Of a stretch of DNA of 41,445 nucleotides, positions 32,078 through 40,232 are shown in pieces (position 1 is the first letter of the stretch; each line of letters begins with the position of its first letter). The position numbers were made by a program, and so were the translations under genes. The notes under the pieces are model-generated. The model was given only the letters and a program-made list of their open reading frames with translations. It was not told where the DNA came from and did not search any database. Source of the stretch: Cupriavidus laharis (GTDB lineage Bacteria; Pseudomonadota; Gammaproteobacteria; Burkholderiales; Burkholderiaceae); the NCBI RefSeq assembly GCF_914271435.1, contig NZ_CAJZAI010000028.1, forward strand, positions 1-41,445. The letters run 5' to 3'.

Positions 32078-33598
32078 TTGTCCTTCCTCAGCCGTAGTGG
32101 CATTCCCGCAGGGGTGACCTGGTTTGTCGGCCTGCTATTCGCGCTTGTGCTGGCAGGGGCGTGCCGGGCACAGGGCGGCGACACCCTCCGTGTCGGCTCC
32201 AAGCGCTTTACCGAGTCCTACATCCTCGGCGAACTGCTGACGCAGGCGGCCGGAAATGCGCACCACCAGGCGGGGCTGGGCAATACGGCGATCGTGTTCG
32301 AGGCGCTCCGGGCCGGCAGCATCGATCTTTATCCGGACTACACCGGCACGCTGGCCAGCGAGATCCTGAAACTGCCGCCGGGGGCGACGCTGGAGCAGAT
32401 CAACCGCGCGCTGGCGCCGATGGGGCTGGGCACGGGCATCGCGCTGGGCTTCGAGAACACCTATGCGCTGGCGGTGCAGGAGGCGCGTGCCGGCGGATTG
32501 CAGCGGCTGAGCGACCTGGCGCGGCAGCCACAGCTGCGGCTGGGCCTGTCGCACGAATTCCTGGGCCGGGCCGACGGCTGGCCCGGATTGGCCCGGCGCT
32601 ATGGCCTGCCGCAGCATCCGGTAGGGCTGGACCACGGCGTGGCCTACGAGGCGCTGGCGGCGGGGCAGGTCGATGCGATCGACATCTATTCGACCGACGC
32701 CAAGATCCGCAAGTACCGGCTGCGCGTGCTGGAAGACGACCTGCATTTCTTCCCGCGCTACGACGCCGTGGTGGTCTACCGGCTGGACGTGCCGCGCCGC
32801 TTCCCGGCCGCATGGCATGCATTGCAGTCGCTGGCCGGGCGTATCAGCGCAGCCGACATGGTGGCGATGAACGCAGCCGCCGAGATCGACGGACAGTCCT
32901 TTGCCGCGATTGCGCGCGGCTTCCTTTCCGGCCATGCGGAGCAGAGGGCCGGCCGTGGTGGGCTGGTACAGGCGCTGCTCGGCCCCGACACCCTTCGCCT
33001 GACCCGCCGCCATGTGGCCCTGGTGGCTGGTGCCGTCGGTGTTGCCACACTCGTTGGCGTGCCGCTGGGGATCGTGTCGGCACGGCGCCGGCGCCTGGGG
33101 CAGGGCGTGCTGGGCATGGTCAGCGTGCTGCAGACGGTGCCGTCGCTGGCGCTGCTGGCCATGCTGATCCCGCTGCTGGGGCGCATCGGCGTCTGGCCGG
33201 CGATGGTGGCGCTGTTCCTTTACGCCTTGCTGCCGATCGTGCGCAATACCTGCACAGGGCTGCAGCAGGTGCCCGCCGGCATGCGCGACGCGGCACGCGC
33301 GCTGGGATTGCGCGATATGCAGGTGCTGCGCTACGTGGAGCTGCCGCTGGCCCTGCCGGTGGTGCTGGCTGGCGTGAAGACCGCGGCCATCATCAGCGTG
33401 GGGACCGCGACCATTGCCGCGTTCGTCGGCGCCGGCGGCTATGGTGAGCGTATTGCCACCGGGCTCGCGCTCAACGACTCGGTGCTGCTGCTGGCCGGGG
33501 CGATTCCGGCCGCCGTGCTGGCACTGGTGGTACAGGCCGGGTTCGAGGCGCTGGAGTGGGCGCTGCGCCCGCGAGGGCGTGGCGGGCCGCCCATCTGA
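32078..33598 (+). CDS. Binding-protein/permease fusion of the OpuC (osmoprotectant) ABC family
   Basis: A 506-residue two-domain protein. An N-terminal hydrophobic segment (about 12-29) is followed by a type-II-like substrate-binding domain (about 35-300: LRVGSKRFTESYILGELL, DLYPDYTGTL, DAIDIYSTDA) and a permease domain (about 315-500: VPLGIVSARRRRLGQGVLG, SVLQTVPSLALLAML, and the EAA loop ARALGLRDMQVLRYVELPLA). The start is TTG at 32078, with GGAG 7 bases upstream. Family knowledge: OpuC-type systems import betaine, choline and relatives; EgtU fusions import ergothioneine. Most fusions I know place the permease first; here the binding domain comes first. No ATPase gene is adjacent, so it must borrow one or lie apart from it. 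Confidence 0.88.
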   Translation: MSFLSRSGIPAGVTWFVGLLFALVLAGACRAQGGDTLRVGSKRFTESYILGELLTQAAGNAHHQAGLGNTAIVFEALRAGSIDLYPDYTGTLASEILKLPPGATLEQINRALAPMGLGTGIALGFENTYALAVQEARAGGLQRLSDLARQPQLRLGLSHEFLGRADGWPGLARRYGLPQHPVGLDHGVAYEALAAGQVDAIDIYSTDAKIRKYRLRVLEDDLHFFPRYDAVVVYRLDVPRRFPAAWHALQSLAGRISAADMVAMNAAAEIDGQSFAAIARGFLSGHAEQRAGRGGLVQALLGPDTLRLTRRHVALVAGAVGVATLVGVPLGIVSARRRRLGQGVLGMVSVLQTVPSLALLAMLIPLLGRIGVWPAMVALFLYALLPIVRNTCTGLQQVPAGMRDAARALGLRDMQVLRYVELPLALPVVLAGVKTAAIISVGTATIAAFVGAGGYGERIATGLALNDSVLLLAGAIPAAVLALVVQAGFEALEWALRPRGRGGPPI

Positions 33599-33640
33599 TA
33601 TGCAAGAATTTCTGATATCTGATCCTGTCATGTTCCGCGG

Positions 33641-33663
33641 CTGGCGCCGATAATCGGCGCCAG
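33641..33663. terminator. Near-perfect 23-base hairpin after the transporter fusion
   Basis: CTGGCGCCGAT and ATCGGCGCCAG pair as 11-base arms around a single A (9 or so usable pairs plus a short loop). It lies 43 bases past the transporter stop and 87 bases before the cytochrome gene. No T-run follows. It likely ends or limits read-through, which would separate the transporter from the cytochrome/flavoprotein pair. TCTGATATCTGA at 33611-33622 is a second, imperfect palindrome upstream. Confidence 0.5.
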
Positions 33664-33750
33664 GACAGGCAGCGCCTGAGGCTGTTTGCCCGAGCGGCGA
33701 CAGGCCAAACACGCCATGACCCCTTAGAGCAACAAGATCTGGACGCATCC

Positions 33751-35031
33751 ATGCTTTTCCCCGCAAGGCGGTTGCTGATCGCCGCCACGCTGCTCGCCGG
33801 TCTGTTCGGCGGTGCTGCCTCCGATGCCGCGGAGGGTGCCACGGCCGACGTGGAGCGCGGCCGCTACCTCGCGCGCATTGCGAACTGCGTGGCCTGCCAT
33901 ACGAGCGAAGGCGGCAAGCCGTTCGCCGGCGGTCTGCCGATCCGCACCGCGGCGGGCACCCTCTATTCGACCAACATCACGCCGGACGCGACCGGCATTG
34001 GCGGCTACACGCTGGCGGAGTTCGACCGCGCGGTGCGGCAGGGCGTGGCGCGCGACGGCAGGCGGCTCTATCCGGCCATGCCTTACCCGTCCTACGCGCG
34101 CATGCGGGCCGAGGACGTGGCGGCCCTCTATGCCTATATGCGCGCCGGCGTAGCGCCCGTCAGCCAGCGCAACCGGGATGCGCAGATGCGCTGGCCGTAC
34201 AGCATGCGTTCGCTGCTGGTGGTGTGGAATGCGTTATACCTCAGTGGCTCGCCGGTCCGGACCGATGCCGCGAAGGGCGCGGAATGGAACCGTGGTGCCT
34301 ATCTTGTACAGGCTGTCGCGCATTGCGGCGCATGCCATACGCCGCGCGGCTGGCTGTACGGCGAGAAGGGGCTGGACGAGCGCAGCAAGCGTTTCCTGTC
34401 CGGCGCCAGCGTGGAAGGCTGGTCGGCCACCAATCTCACGGGGGACAAGATCACTGGCCTGGGCGCATGGTCGCGAGCGGAGATCGCCGAGTTCCTGCGC
34501 ACTGGACGCAACGCGCACGCGACCTCGTTCGGGCCGATGTCCACGGTGATCTCCACGGCCACGCAATACATGACGCCGGCCGACCTCGATGCCGTGGCGG
34601 CCTACCTGAAGACGCTGCCCGGTGCACGCGGCGAGACCGAGCCGTTCCGGCATGACCCGTCGACGGCGCCGCGGCTGTTGCAGGGCCGCTTCGACAGCCC
34701 GGGCGCGCGCCAGTATTCGCAGTTCTGCATGCCGTGCCATGGCGCCGACGGCAAGGGGTTTGCGCGCGTGTTCCCGCCGCTTGCCGGCAACCCCACGGTC
34801 GCCGATCCGGACCCGGCCTCGCTCGTCAACCTGCTGCTGAGTGGCGCGGTGACCGCGCGTGTCGACACGGCGCCGACCGATTACCACATGCCGGGCTATG
34901 GCTGGACCTTGGACAACCAGGAACTGGTCAACCTGCTCACCTTCATCCGCGGCAGCTGGGGCAACCGCGCCGCGCCCGTCAGCGAAGCCGCCGTTGGCGC
35001 GCGCCGGCGCGAGCTGGATGTGGCCCGCTGA
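33751..35031 (+). CDS. Triheme c-type cytochrome (alcohol/gluconate-dehydrogenase cytochrome subunit type)
   Basis: A 426-residue exported cytochrome. A signal peptide (about residues 5-27) is followed by three CxxCH heme motifs: C46-VA-C49-H50, C192-GA-C195-H196 and C326-MP-C329-H330. Spacing and length match the membrane cytochrome subunit of acetic-acid-bacterium alcohol dehydrogenase and FAD-type gluconate/sorbitol dehydrogenases. Family knowledge: takes electrons from a periplasmic dehydrogenase and passes them to ubiquinone. The next gene, 18 bases on, is a Tat-exported flavoprotein, which is the natural electron donor (inference). The ATG lacks a strong ribosome site. Confidence 0.92.
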   Translation: MLFPARRLLIAATLLAGLFGGAASDAAEGATADVERGRYLARIANCVACHTSEGGKPFAGGLPIRTAAGTLYSTNITPDATGIGGYTLAEFDRAVRQGVARDGRRLYPAMPYPSYARMRAEDVAALYAYMRAGVAPVSQRNRDAQMRWPYSMRSLLVVWNALYLSGSPVRTDAAKGAEWNRGAYLVQAVAHCGACHTPRGWLYGEKGLDERSKRFLSGASVEGWSATNLTGDKITGLGAWSRAEIAEFLRTGRNAHATSFGPMSTVISTATQYMTPADLDAVAAYLKTLPGARGETEPFRHDPSTAPRLLQGRFDSPGARQYSQFCMPCHGADGKGFARVFPPLAGNPTVADPDPASLVNLLLSGAVTARVDTAPTDYHMPGYGWTLDNQELVNLLTFIRGSWGNRAAPVSEAAVGARRRELDVAR

Positions 35032-35049
35032 CCCCGCCACGACGACCCC

Positions 35050-36888
35050 ATGACCATTTCGCGCAGAGACTTCCTCAACGGCACCGTGCTGGCCATTGCC
35101 GCTGGCATGGCGCCTGCGCAACTGCTGGCCGCCGCGCAGGGGCAGCCGGGTGCTGCCTACCCGCCCGCGCTGACTGGCTTGCGCGGCAACCACGCCGGCA
35201 CGTTCACGCTGGCCCACAGCCTGGCGCGCGAGGGGGCGAAGTACCCCACCGTGATGGCCCACGAGGCCTTCGATCTCGTAGTCGTGGGCGGCGGCCTGAG
35301 CGGGCTGGCAGCAGCATGGTTCTACCAGCGCCGCTTCGGCCCCGGCAGGCGCATCCTGATTCTGGACAACCACGACGACTTCGGTGGCCACGCCAAGCGC
35401 AACGAATTCACGGTGCGCGGCAAGCGGCTCGTGACCTATGGCGGCAGCGCGGAAATGCCGCCCACCGCCGCGGCCGATGCCGCCGTGCGGGAGTTGCTGG
35501 GTGGGCTCGGCCTTGACGCCGCGCACGCGCCCCTGGCCGAGCCGGCGGACCCTTACGCGGCACTGGGCATGGGCCGCGCGGTGTTTTTCGACGCCGACCA
35601 TTTCGGCCGCGACCAATGGCTCCCGGGCGACCCGTTCGGCGATCTGGTCGATGCGCGCGGCGGGCGGCAGGGTGCCTCCTTGCCCGATGCGGCGGCCCTG
35701 CGGCGATTCCTGGATGCCGCGCCGTTGCCGCCGCAGGACCGTGCGGCACTGGCACGGCTTGCCGACGGCAGCACCGACTACCTGCAGGGCATGCCTGCAG
35801 GCGAACGTGCCACATACCTTCGCCGTACGCGCTACGCGGCGTTCCTGCGCGACAAGGCCGGCGTCGGGCTGGCCGGGCAGCGCTTCCTGCGCAGCCGCAG
35901 CAATGATGCCTTTGCACTCGATGCCGATGGCATCAGCGTGGCCGACGCCATCGGCATCGGCCTGCCGGCCGGCGCGGGCATGCCGGCGCCGGCGGTGGAT
36001 CCGCGCCTGGGCAAGTCTCCGGCCTCGCGGCTGTGGTTCCCGGACGGCAATGCCTCGCTCGCGCGGTTGCTTGTGCAGAGGCTGATTCCTGCCGTGGCGA
36101 AGCTCGCGCGCCCGGCGGATATCGTGAACGCGGCCTTTGACTACGGGCGCCTGGATCAGGACGGCGCTCCGGTACGGCTACGGCTGGAAGCCACCGCCAT
36201 CGCCGTCGATCCGGACGGCCCGATCACGCGCGTCACGTACGGCTGGCGTGGCAACCTGCACCGCATCGAAGCGCGCCACGTGGTGCTGGCGGGCTGGAAC
36301 ATGATGGTGCCATACCTGATGCCGTCGCTGCCGGCCGCGCAACGCGACACGCTGCGTGCCGAGGTGAAGGCGCCGCTGGTCTATACCAAGATTGCGCTGG
36401 ACCACTGGCGCGCATTTGCCGCGCTCAAGACACGCAGCATCCACGCGCCGGCCATGGCCTATACCGACCTGTGGCTGGAGCCGCCCGCCGGCAACAGCCC
36501 GGCTGACCCGGCGGTGCTGCACATGCTGTACGTGCCGACAGTGCCCGACAGCGGCATGAGCGCACGCGAGCGTTTCCGCGCCGGACGTGCTTTCCTGCTG
36601 GGCACGCCGTTCAGCGAACTGGAGCGCGGTATCCGTACGCAGCTCGACCGCATGCTGGGACCGGCCGGGTTTGCCGCCAAGGACGTGATCCGTGCCATCA
36701 CCGTCAACCGCTGGGCGCATGGCTACAGCTACCGGCCGGACAGCCTGGCTGGGGAAGACGGGGCTACGTGGGTGTCGCCTGCCGGCGTGGGCAACGTGAG
36801 CTTCGCCGGCAGCGACAGCACGGGCAGTCCGTCACTGACCGCCGCGATCGCGCAGGGCCGGCGCGCCGTGGACCGCCTGCCGGGCTGA
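35050..36888 (+). CDS. Tat-exported FAD oxidoreductase, spermidine-dehydrogenase-like
   Basis: A 612-residue protein. The start MTISRRDFLNG gives a twin-arginine signal (R5-R6) ending near residue 28. The FAD-binding motif FDLVVVGGGLSGLAAAW lies at about 74-90, with ILILDNHDDFGGHAKRNEF after it (partly quoted: DNHDDFGGHAKRNEF). The C-terminus holds the second FAD contact, SFAGSDSTGSPSLTAAI. Length, Tat signal and the FGGHAKRNEF stretch match the spermidine-dehydrogenase (SpdH) group. Family knowledge: SpdH cleaves polyamines at a secondary amine and passes electrons to a non-oxygen acceptor. The upstream triheme cytochrome would be that acceptor here (inference). The substrate is unproven. 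Confidence 0.82.
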   Translation: MTISRRDFLNGTVLAIAAGMAPAQLLAAAQGQPGAAYPPALTGLRGNHAGTFTLAHSLAREGAKYPTVMAHEAFDLVVVGGGLSGLAAAWFYQRRFGPGRRILILDNHDDFGGHAKRNEFTVRGKRLVTYGGSAEMPPTAAADAAVRELLGGLGLDAAHAPLAEPADPYAALGMGRAVFFDADHFGRDQWLPGDPFGDLVDARGGRQGASLPDAAALRRFLDAAPLPPQDRAALARLADGSTDYLQGMPAGERATYLRRTRYAAFLRDKAGVGLAGQRFLRSRSNDAFALDADGISVADAIGIGLPAGAGMPAPAVDPRLGKSPASRLWFPDGNASLARLLVQRLIPAVAKLARPADIVNAAFDYGRLDQDGAPVRLRLEATAIAVDPDGPITRVTYGWRGNLHRIEARHVVLAGWNMMVPYLMPSLPAAQRDTLRAEVKAPLVYTKIALDHWRAFAALKTRSIHAPAMAYTDLWLEPPAGNSPADPAVLHMLYVPTVPDSGMSARERFRAGRAFLLGTPFSELERGIRTQLDRMLGPAGFAAKDVIRAITVNRWAHGYSYRPDSLAGEDGATWVSPAGVGNVSFAGSDSTGSPSLTAAIAQGRRAVDRLPG

Positions 36889-36890
36889 GT

Positions 36891-37871
36891 TCAGCCCAGC
36901 CGCTCGCGCCCGTGCGGCGCGGCAAGGTCTTGCACCGGTCCGGCCGGCACGATGCCAGCCGGATTCAGCGTGCGGTGGCTTTCGTAGTAGTGGCGCTTGA
37001 TGTGCTCGAAATTCACGGTGCCAGCGATGCCCCGGTGCTGGTAGAGATCTCGCACAAAACCGGACAGTGCAGGGTAGTCAGCAATTCGGCGCAGATTGCA
37101 CTTGAAGTGCCCGACATAGACGGCGTCAAAGCGAATGAGCGTGGTGAACAGCCGGATGTCGGCCTCCGTCAGGCGGTTGCCGGCCAGGTAGCGCTGCGTC
37201 GCCAGGCGGGCTTCCAGCCAGTCGAGCGTTTCGAACAGCGGCCACACGGCTTCTTCGTAGGCTTCCTGCGTAGTGGCGAAGCCGGCCTTGTACACGCCGT
37301 TGTTGATGGTGTCATAGACGCGTGCGTTGACCGCATCGATTTCCGTGCGCAGTTCAGCGGGATAGTAGTCCCCCGGCGCCGCGCCAATCGCATCGAAGGC
37401 GCTGTTCATCATGCGCAGGATTTCCGACGACTCGTTGCTGACGATGGTGGAGCGCTCCCGGTCCCACAGCACCGGTACGGTGACACGACCGCTGTACTGC
37501 GGATCGGCTGCCGTATAGACCTGGTGCAGCACGCGTGTATGGTTGACCGTGTCGGGAACAACGCCGGGGCCGTCGGCAAAGGTCCAGCCTTCTTCGCGCA
37601 TCAGCCAGTGCACCACCGAAACGCCGATCATGTCCTCGAGCCCCTTGAGGCGCCGCATGATCAGCGTACGGTGCGCCCACGGGCATGCCAGGCTGACATA
37701 CAGATGGTAGCGGCCGGCCTGCGCCGCGAAGCCACCGGTGCCCGACTGCCCTGCGGTGCCGTCAGCCGTCACCCAGTTGCGGAACGCGGCGTCCCTGCGC
37801 ACGAAACGCCCGCCTGTGGAGGCGGTGTCATACCACTTGTCCTGCCACTGGCCATTGACCAGAAGTCCCAT
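36891..37871 (-). CDS. Glutathionyl-hydroquinone reductase (YqjG/ECM4 type)
   Basis: A 326-residue glutathione-S-transferase of the Xi class. The active-site motif CPWAHRT (C63) sits in the N-terminal thioredoxin-like part, and VPVLWDRERSTIVSNESSEI is the glutathione-binding stretch that follows. The C-terminal helices hold RFDAVYVGHFKCNLRRI, a mark of the class. AAGGAGCAGGAA precedes the ATG. Family knowledge: removes glutathione from glutathionyl-hydroquinones, recycling quinols in detoxification. It is convergent with the SpdH-like gene with only two bases between their stops. Confidence 0.93.
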   Translation of the reverse strand: MGLLVNGQWQDKWYDTASTGGRFVRRDAAFRNWVTADGTAGQSGTGGFAAQAGRYHLYVSLACPWAHRTLIMRRLKGLEDMIGVSVVHWLMREEGWTFADGPGVVPDTVNHTRVLHQVYTAADPQYSGRVTVPVLWDRERSTIVSNESSEILRMMNSAFDAIGAAPGDYYPAELRTEIDAVNARVYDTINNGVYKAGFATTQEAYEEAVWPLFETLDWLEARLATQRYLAGNRLTEADIRLFTTLIRFDAVYVGHFKCNLRRIADYPALSGFVRDLYQHRGIAGTVNFEHIKRHYYESHRTLNPAGIVPAGPVQDLAAPHGRERLG

Positions 37872-37980
37872 TTCCTGCTCCTTGACGGCTGCGCGGGGCG
37901 ATGCCGCGCTGATGCCGCCATGGTGGACGCTTTTGGTCGTCGCGCCATACGAATTTCCAGAGCAACATATTCGACTGTGT

Positions 37981-37992
37981 TGAACATGTTGA
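37981..37992. promoter_or_regulatory. Imperfect palindrome upstream of the glutathionyl-hydroquinone reductase
   Basis: TGAACATGTTGA (10 of 12 bases symmetric, with AACATGTT perfect) lies about 110 bases upstream of the minus-strand start at 37871, in the 173-base gap 37872-38044. A CAACA...TGTTG inverted repeat lies next to it. The gap is otherwise without genes. The palindrome may be an operator. Confidence 0.3.
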
Positions 37993-38044
37993 CGCGCCGA
38001 CTGTGGGTGTGGGCGCAGGGTGCGGCGCTTGCGTTGTCCGGGAC

Positions 38045-39049
38045 TCAGCGGTCCGTGGTCCGTGCCAGCAGGCCGTCGATCTCCTCGTCCTTTTCCTGCC
38101 AGTGCCCGGCCAGCCAGCGATGGAAGTTGCGGCGGAATGCCGCGTCGGTACCGTAGTCCGCCGTGCAGAAAACGGGTGGTATGGGAACCTGCCGCACCCG
38201 CACGATGACCGGCCCGGTGCGCCCGCAGGCGAACTGCCAGAAGCTCGGCGCGCCTTGCGGGTAGACGATGGTCGAGTCCAGCAGCGCGCGAAAGCGGCTA
38301 CCCATCGTGTTGATGGTCACAGCCAGCCCGCCGGCCCTGGGCTTGAGCAGGTGGCGATACGGCGAAGCCTGCGCCGCGCGCTTGGTCTCGGTGAAACGCG
38401 TGCCTTCCGTGAATACCATCACGCTGGTCGGCGACAGCGAGAATTTTTCGCAAGCACGGCGAGCCGTGTCCTGGTCGTCGCGCCGGAGGTCGGGCTTGCG
38501 GCGCAACTGTGCCCGCGTGTGGCGCTTCATGAAGGGAAAGTCCAGCGCCCACCATGCCAGGCCGATGAACGGCACATAAAGCAGTTGCTGCTTGAGGAAG
38601 AACTTCAATAGTGGAACGCGCCCGTTGAGCGCGCGCTGCAGCACGAAGATGTCCACCCACGACTGGTGGTTGCAGTTGACGAGATACCAGTCGGAGCGCT
38701 TCAGGCCCGCAATGCCGTCGATGTCCCAGGCATGGCGCTGGATTGTGCCGAACCACGCGCCATTGCATGTGATCCATGCGCGGGCGATGCCATTGAGTAT
38801 CGGATCGATGCGCCGACACGCCCCGGGCATTGGCAAGACCAGTTTGAGCAGCGCCAGCGGGAACAGCAGCAGGCACCAGAACAGCGTATTGAGCGCCAGC
38901 ACGAGCAGGCTCGCGGCGCCCAGCGGCCAGGTATGCAGCGGCGGGCGTGACTTGCGCTGGCGGACGTGGCGGGCCTTGTCGCCGTTCTGGACGGCCTGGC
39001 CGGCAGCGATGGCGCTGCCGGCGTTAGCGGGGGAGGGGGTCGATGTCAT
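38045..39049 (-). CDS. 1-acyl-glycerol-3-phosphate acyltransferase family protein (YihG-like)
   Basis: A 334-residue inner-membrane acyltransferase (PlsC fold). After a hydrophilic N-terminus of about 40 residues come two hydrophobic stretches (about 45-75), then NHQSWVD with the catalytic H128-x4-D133, and FTEGTRFT, the substrate-binding EGTR block. Family knowledge: YihG-type enzymes acylate lysophosphatidate or related lysophospholipids using acyl-ACP/CoA. It is the next minus-strand gene upstream of the glutathionyl-hydroquinone reductase, 173 bases away, with no functional link visible. Confidence 0.9.
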   Translation of the reverse strand: MTSTPSPANAGSAIAAGQAVQNGDKARHVRQRKSRPPLHTWPLGAASLLVLALNTLFWCLLLFPLALLKLVLPMPGACRRIDPILNGIARAWITCNGAWFGTIQRHAWDIDGIAGLKRSDWYLVNCNHQSWVDIFVLQRALNGRVPLLKFFLKQQLLYVPFIGLAWWALDFPFMKRHTRAQLRRKPDLRRDDQDTARRACEKFSLSPTSVMVFTEGTRFTETKRAAQASPYRHLLKPRAGGLAVTINTMGSRFRALLDSTIVYPQGAPSFWQFACGRTGPVIVRVRQVPIPPVFCTADYGTDAAFRRNFHRWLAGHWQEKDEEIDGLLARTTDR

Positions 39050-39283
39050 GCGCGCCAGTTTGGCGGCGCAAAGCCCGCGGGGATTTGCGCGGGATCAAGT
39101 TCGATCCGATGCAGTCGGGAAATAAACGATTGTGGCCGGAACGGCGCGGGGCTTGCCCGTGGGGTTGGACTGCGTAGCCTTGTCATCCCGGATACGCCGG
39201 ACTGTCAGCGTAGTCGCCGGGTGCGTCCGGAATCGCCCCGGCGACAGCCGGCCGCCTGCGGTTGCGCTCTTGAAAGCACATGA
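39050..39283. other. 234-base gap with inverted repeats
   Basis: This gap separates the HMG-CoA lyase stop from the acyltransferase start, both minus strand. GCGCAAA (39066-39072) and TTTGCGC (39084-39090) form a 7-bp stem whose loop is itself mostly palindromic (CCCGCGGG), a cruciform-like element. A GC-rich stretch with loosely related CCGGA...TCCGG pieces lies at 39189-39236. I see no gene and no clear promoter. Confidence 0.3.
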
Positions 39284-40231
39284 TCAGGCTGGCTGGCAGG
39301 CGAGCCCTAGCAGCGCTTTGCCGACGCGCGATCCATACGGCCGTCCGATCGCCTCCGAGATAAAGGCACCGGCCTGGATCACCTGGTCGAGGTCGATTCC
39401 CGTATGGATGCCCATGCCATGCAGCATGTACAGCAAGTCTTCCGTCGCCACGTTGCCCGAGGCCCCCTTGGCGTAAGGGCAGCCGCCAAGGCCCGCGACC
39501 GAGGCGTGGAAGATGCGGACGCCCGCTTGCAGGCTGGCCAGGATATTGGGCAGCGCCTGGCCATACGTGTCGTGGAAATGCCCGGCCAGCCGCTCGCGCG
39601 GGAAGACGCGCGCCGCAGCTTCCATGACGGCCTGTGTGCGCAGTGGCGTCCCAACGCCGATGGTGTCGGCAATGTCGATCTCGTCGCAGCCCAGGTCGCG
39701 CATGCGGCCGACCACGTCGGCCACCTTCCCGACCGCGATCTCGCCCTCATAGGGGCAGCCGAGCGCGCAGGAAATGCTGGCGCGCAGGCGCAGACCCGCT
39801 GCCTTGGCCGCTGCGGCAACCGGTTCGAAACGAGCAATCGATTCAGCGACGGAGCAGTTGATATTGCGCTGGGAAAACGCCTCGCTGGCCGCGCCGAAGA
39901 TGACCGCCTCACCGGCTCCGGCGGCCAGCGCCGCTTCGAAGCCCTTCATATTGGGCGTCAGCGCCGAATAGACGGTGCCGGCGCGGCGCGCGATGGCGCC
40001 CATGACCTCGGCGCCGTCGGCCATCTGCGGCACCCACTTAGGCGAGACAAAGGACGCGGCTTCGATATTGGGGAAACCGGCCTCGCTCAGGCGATTGACC
40101 AGCTCGACCTTGACCGCGGCGGGAACATGGCGTGCCTCGTTCTGCAGTCCGTCGCGCGGGCCGACCTCGACGATCTTGACCGTCTCGGGCAGCGCAAGCG
40201 GCTGGGGCAGGGCAGAAGTGTTGAGTTCCAT
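39284..40231 (-). CDS. Hydroxymethylglutaryl-CoA lyase
   Basis: A 315-residue TIM-barrel lyase. VEVGPRDGLQNE carries the catalytic Arg, GHFHDTYGQALPN the metal-binding His pair, and GLGGCPYAKGASGNVATED the signature loop with the catalytic Cys. Family knowledge: splits HMG-CoA into acetyl-CoA and acetoacetate, the last step of leucine breakdown. The start is separated from the carboxylase stop by a single base, so the two are co-translated. The upstream carboxylase and this lyase together indicate the end of a liu-type leucine/isovalerate operon whose other genes lie to the right. Confidence 0.95.
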   Translation of the reverse strand: MELNTSALPQPLALPETVKIVEVGPRDGLQNEARHVPAAVKVELVNRLSEAGFPNIEAASFVSPKWVPQMADGAEVMGAIARRAGTVYSALTPNMKGFEAALAAGAGEAVIFGAASEAFSQRNINCSVAESIARFEPVAAAAKAAGLRLRASISCALGCPYEGEIAVGKVADVVGRMRDLGCDEIDIADTIGVGTPLRTQAVMEAAARVFPRERLAGHFHDTYGQALPNILASLQAGVRIFHASVAGLGGCPYAKGASGNVATEDLLYMLHGMGIHTGIDLDQVIQAGAFISEAIGRPYGSRVGKALLGLACQPA

Positions 40232-40232
40232 G

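Noticed and set aside
20202..33598. A single ergothioneine make-and-import system joining the EgtB-like gene and the OpuC-like fusion
   Set aside because: The genes are over 10 kb apart with unrelated genes between, the fusion has the opposite domain order from EgtU as I know it, and no ATPase or egtD is present. The idea has no support from the sequence beyond family resemblance.
32135..33766. Minus-strand frame of about 540 codons opposite the transporter fusion
   Set aside because: The plus strand shows binding and permease domains in order; the minus-strand translation has no recognisable motif.
28313..36888. One operon or pathway from the AhpD-like gene through the SpdH-like flavoprotein
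   Set aside because: The left four genes and the right three are on opposite strands, and a strong hairpin separates the transporter from the cytochrome. Shared function is possible but not shown, so I report the parts separately.
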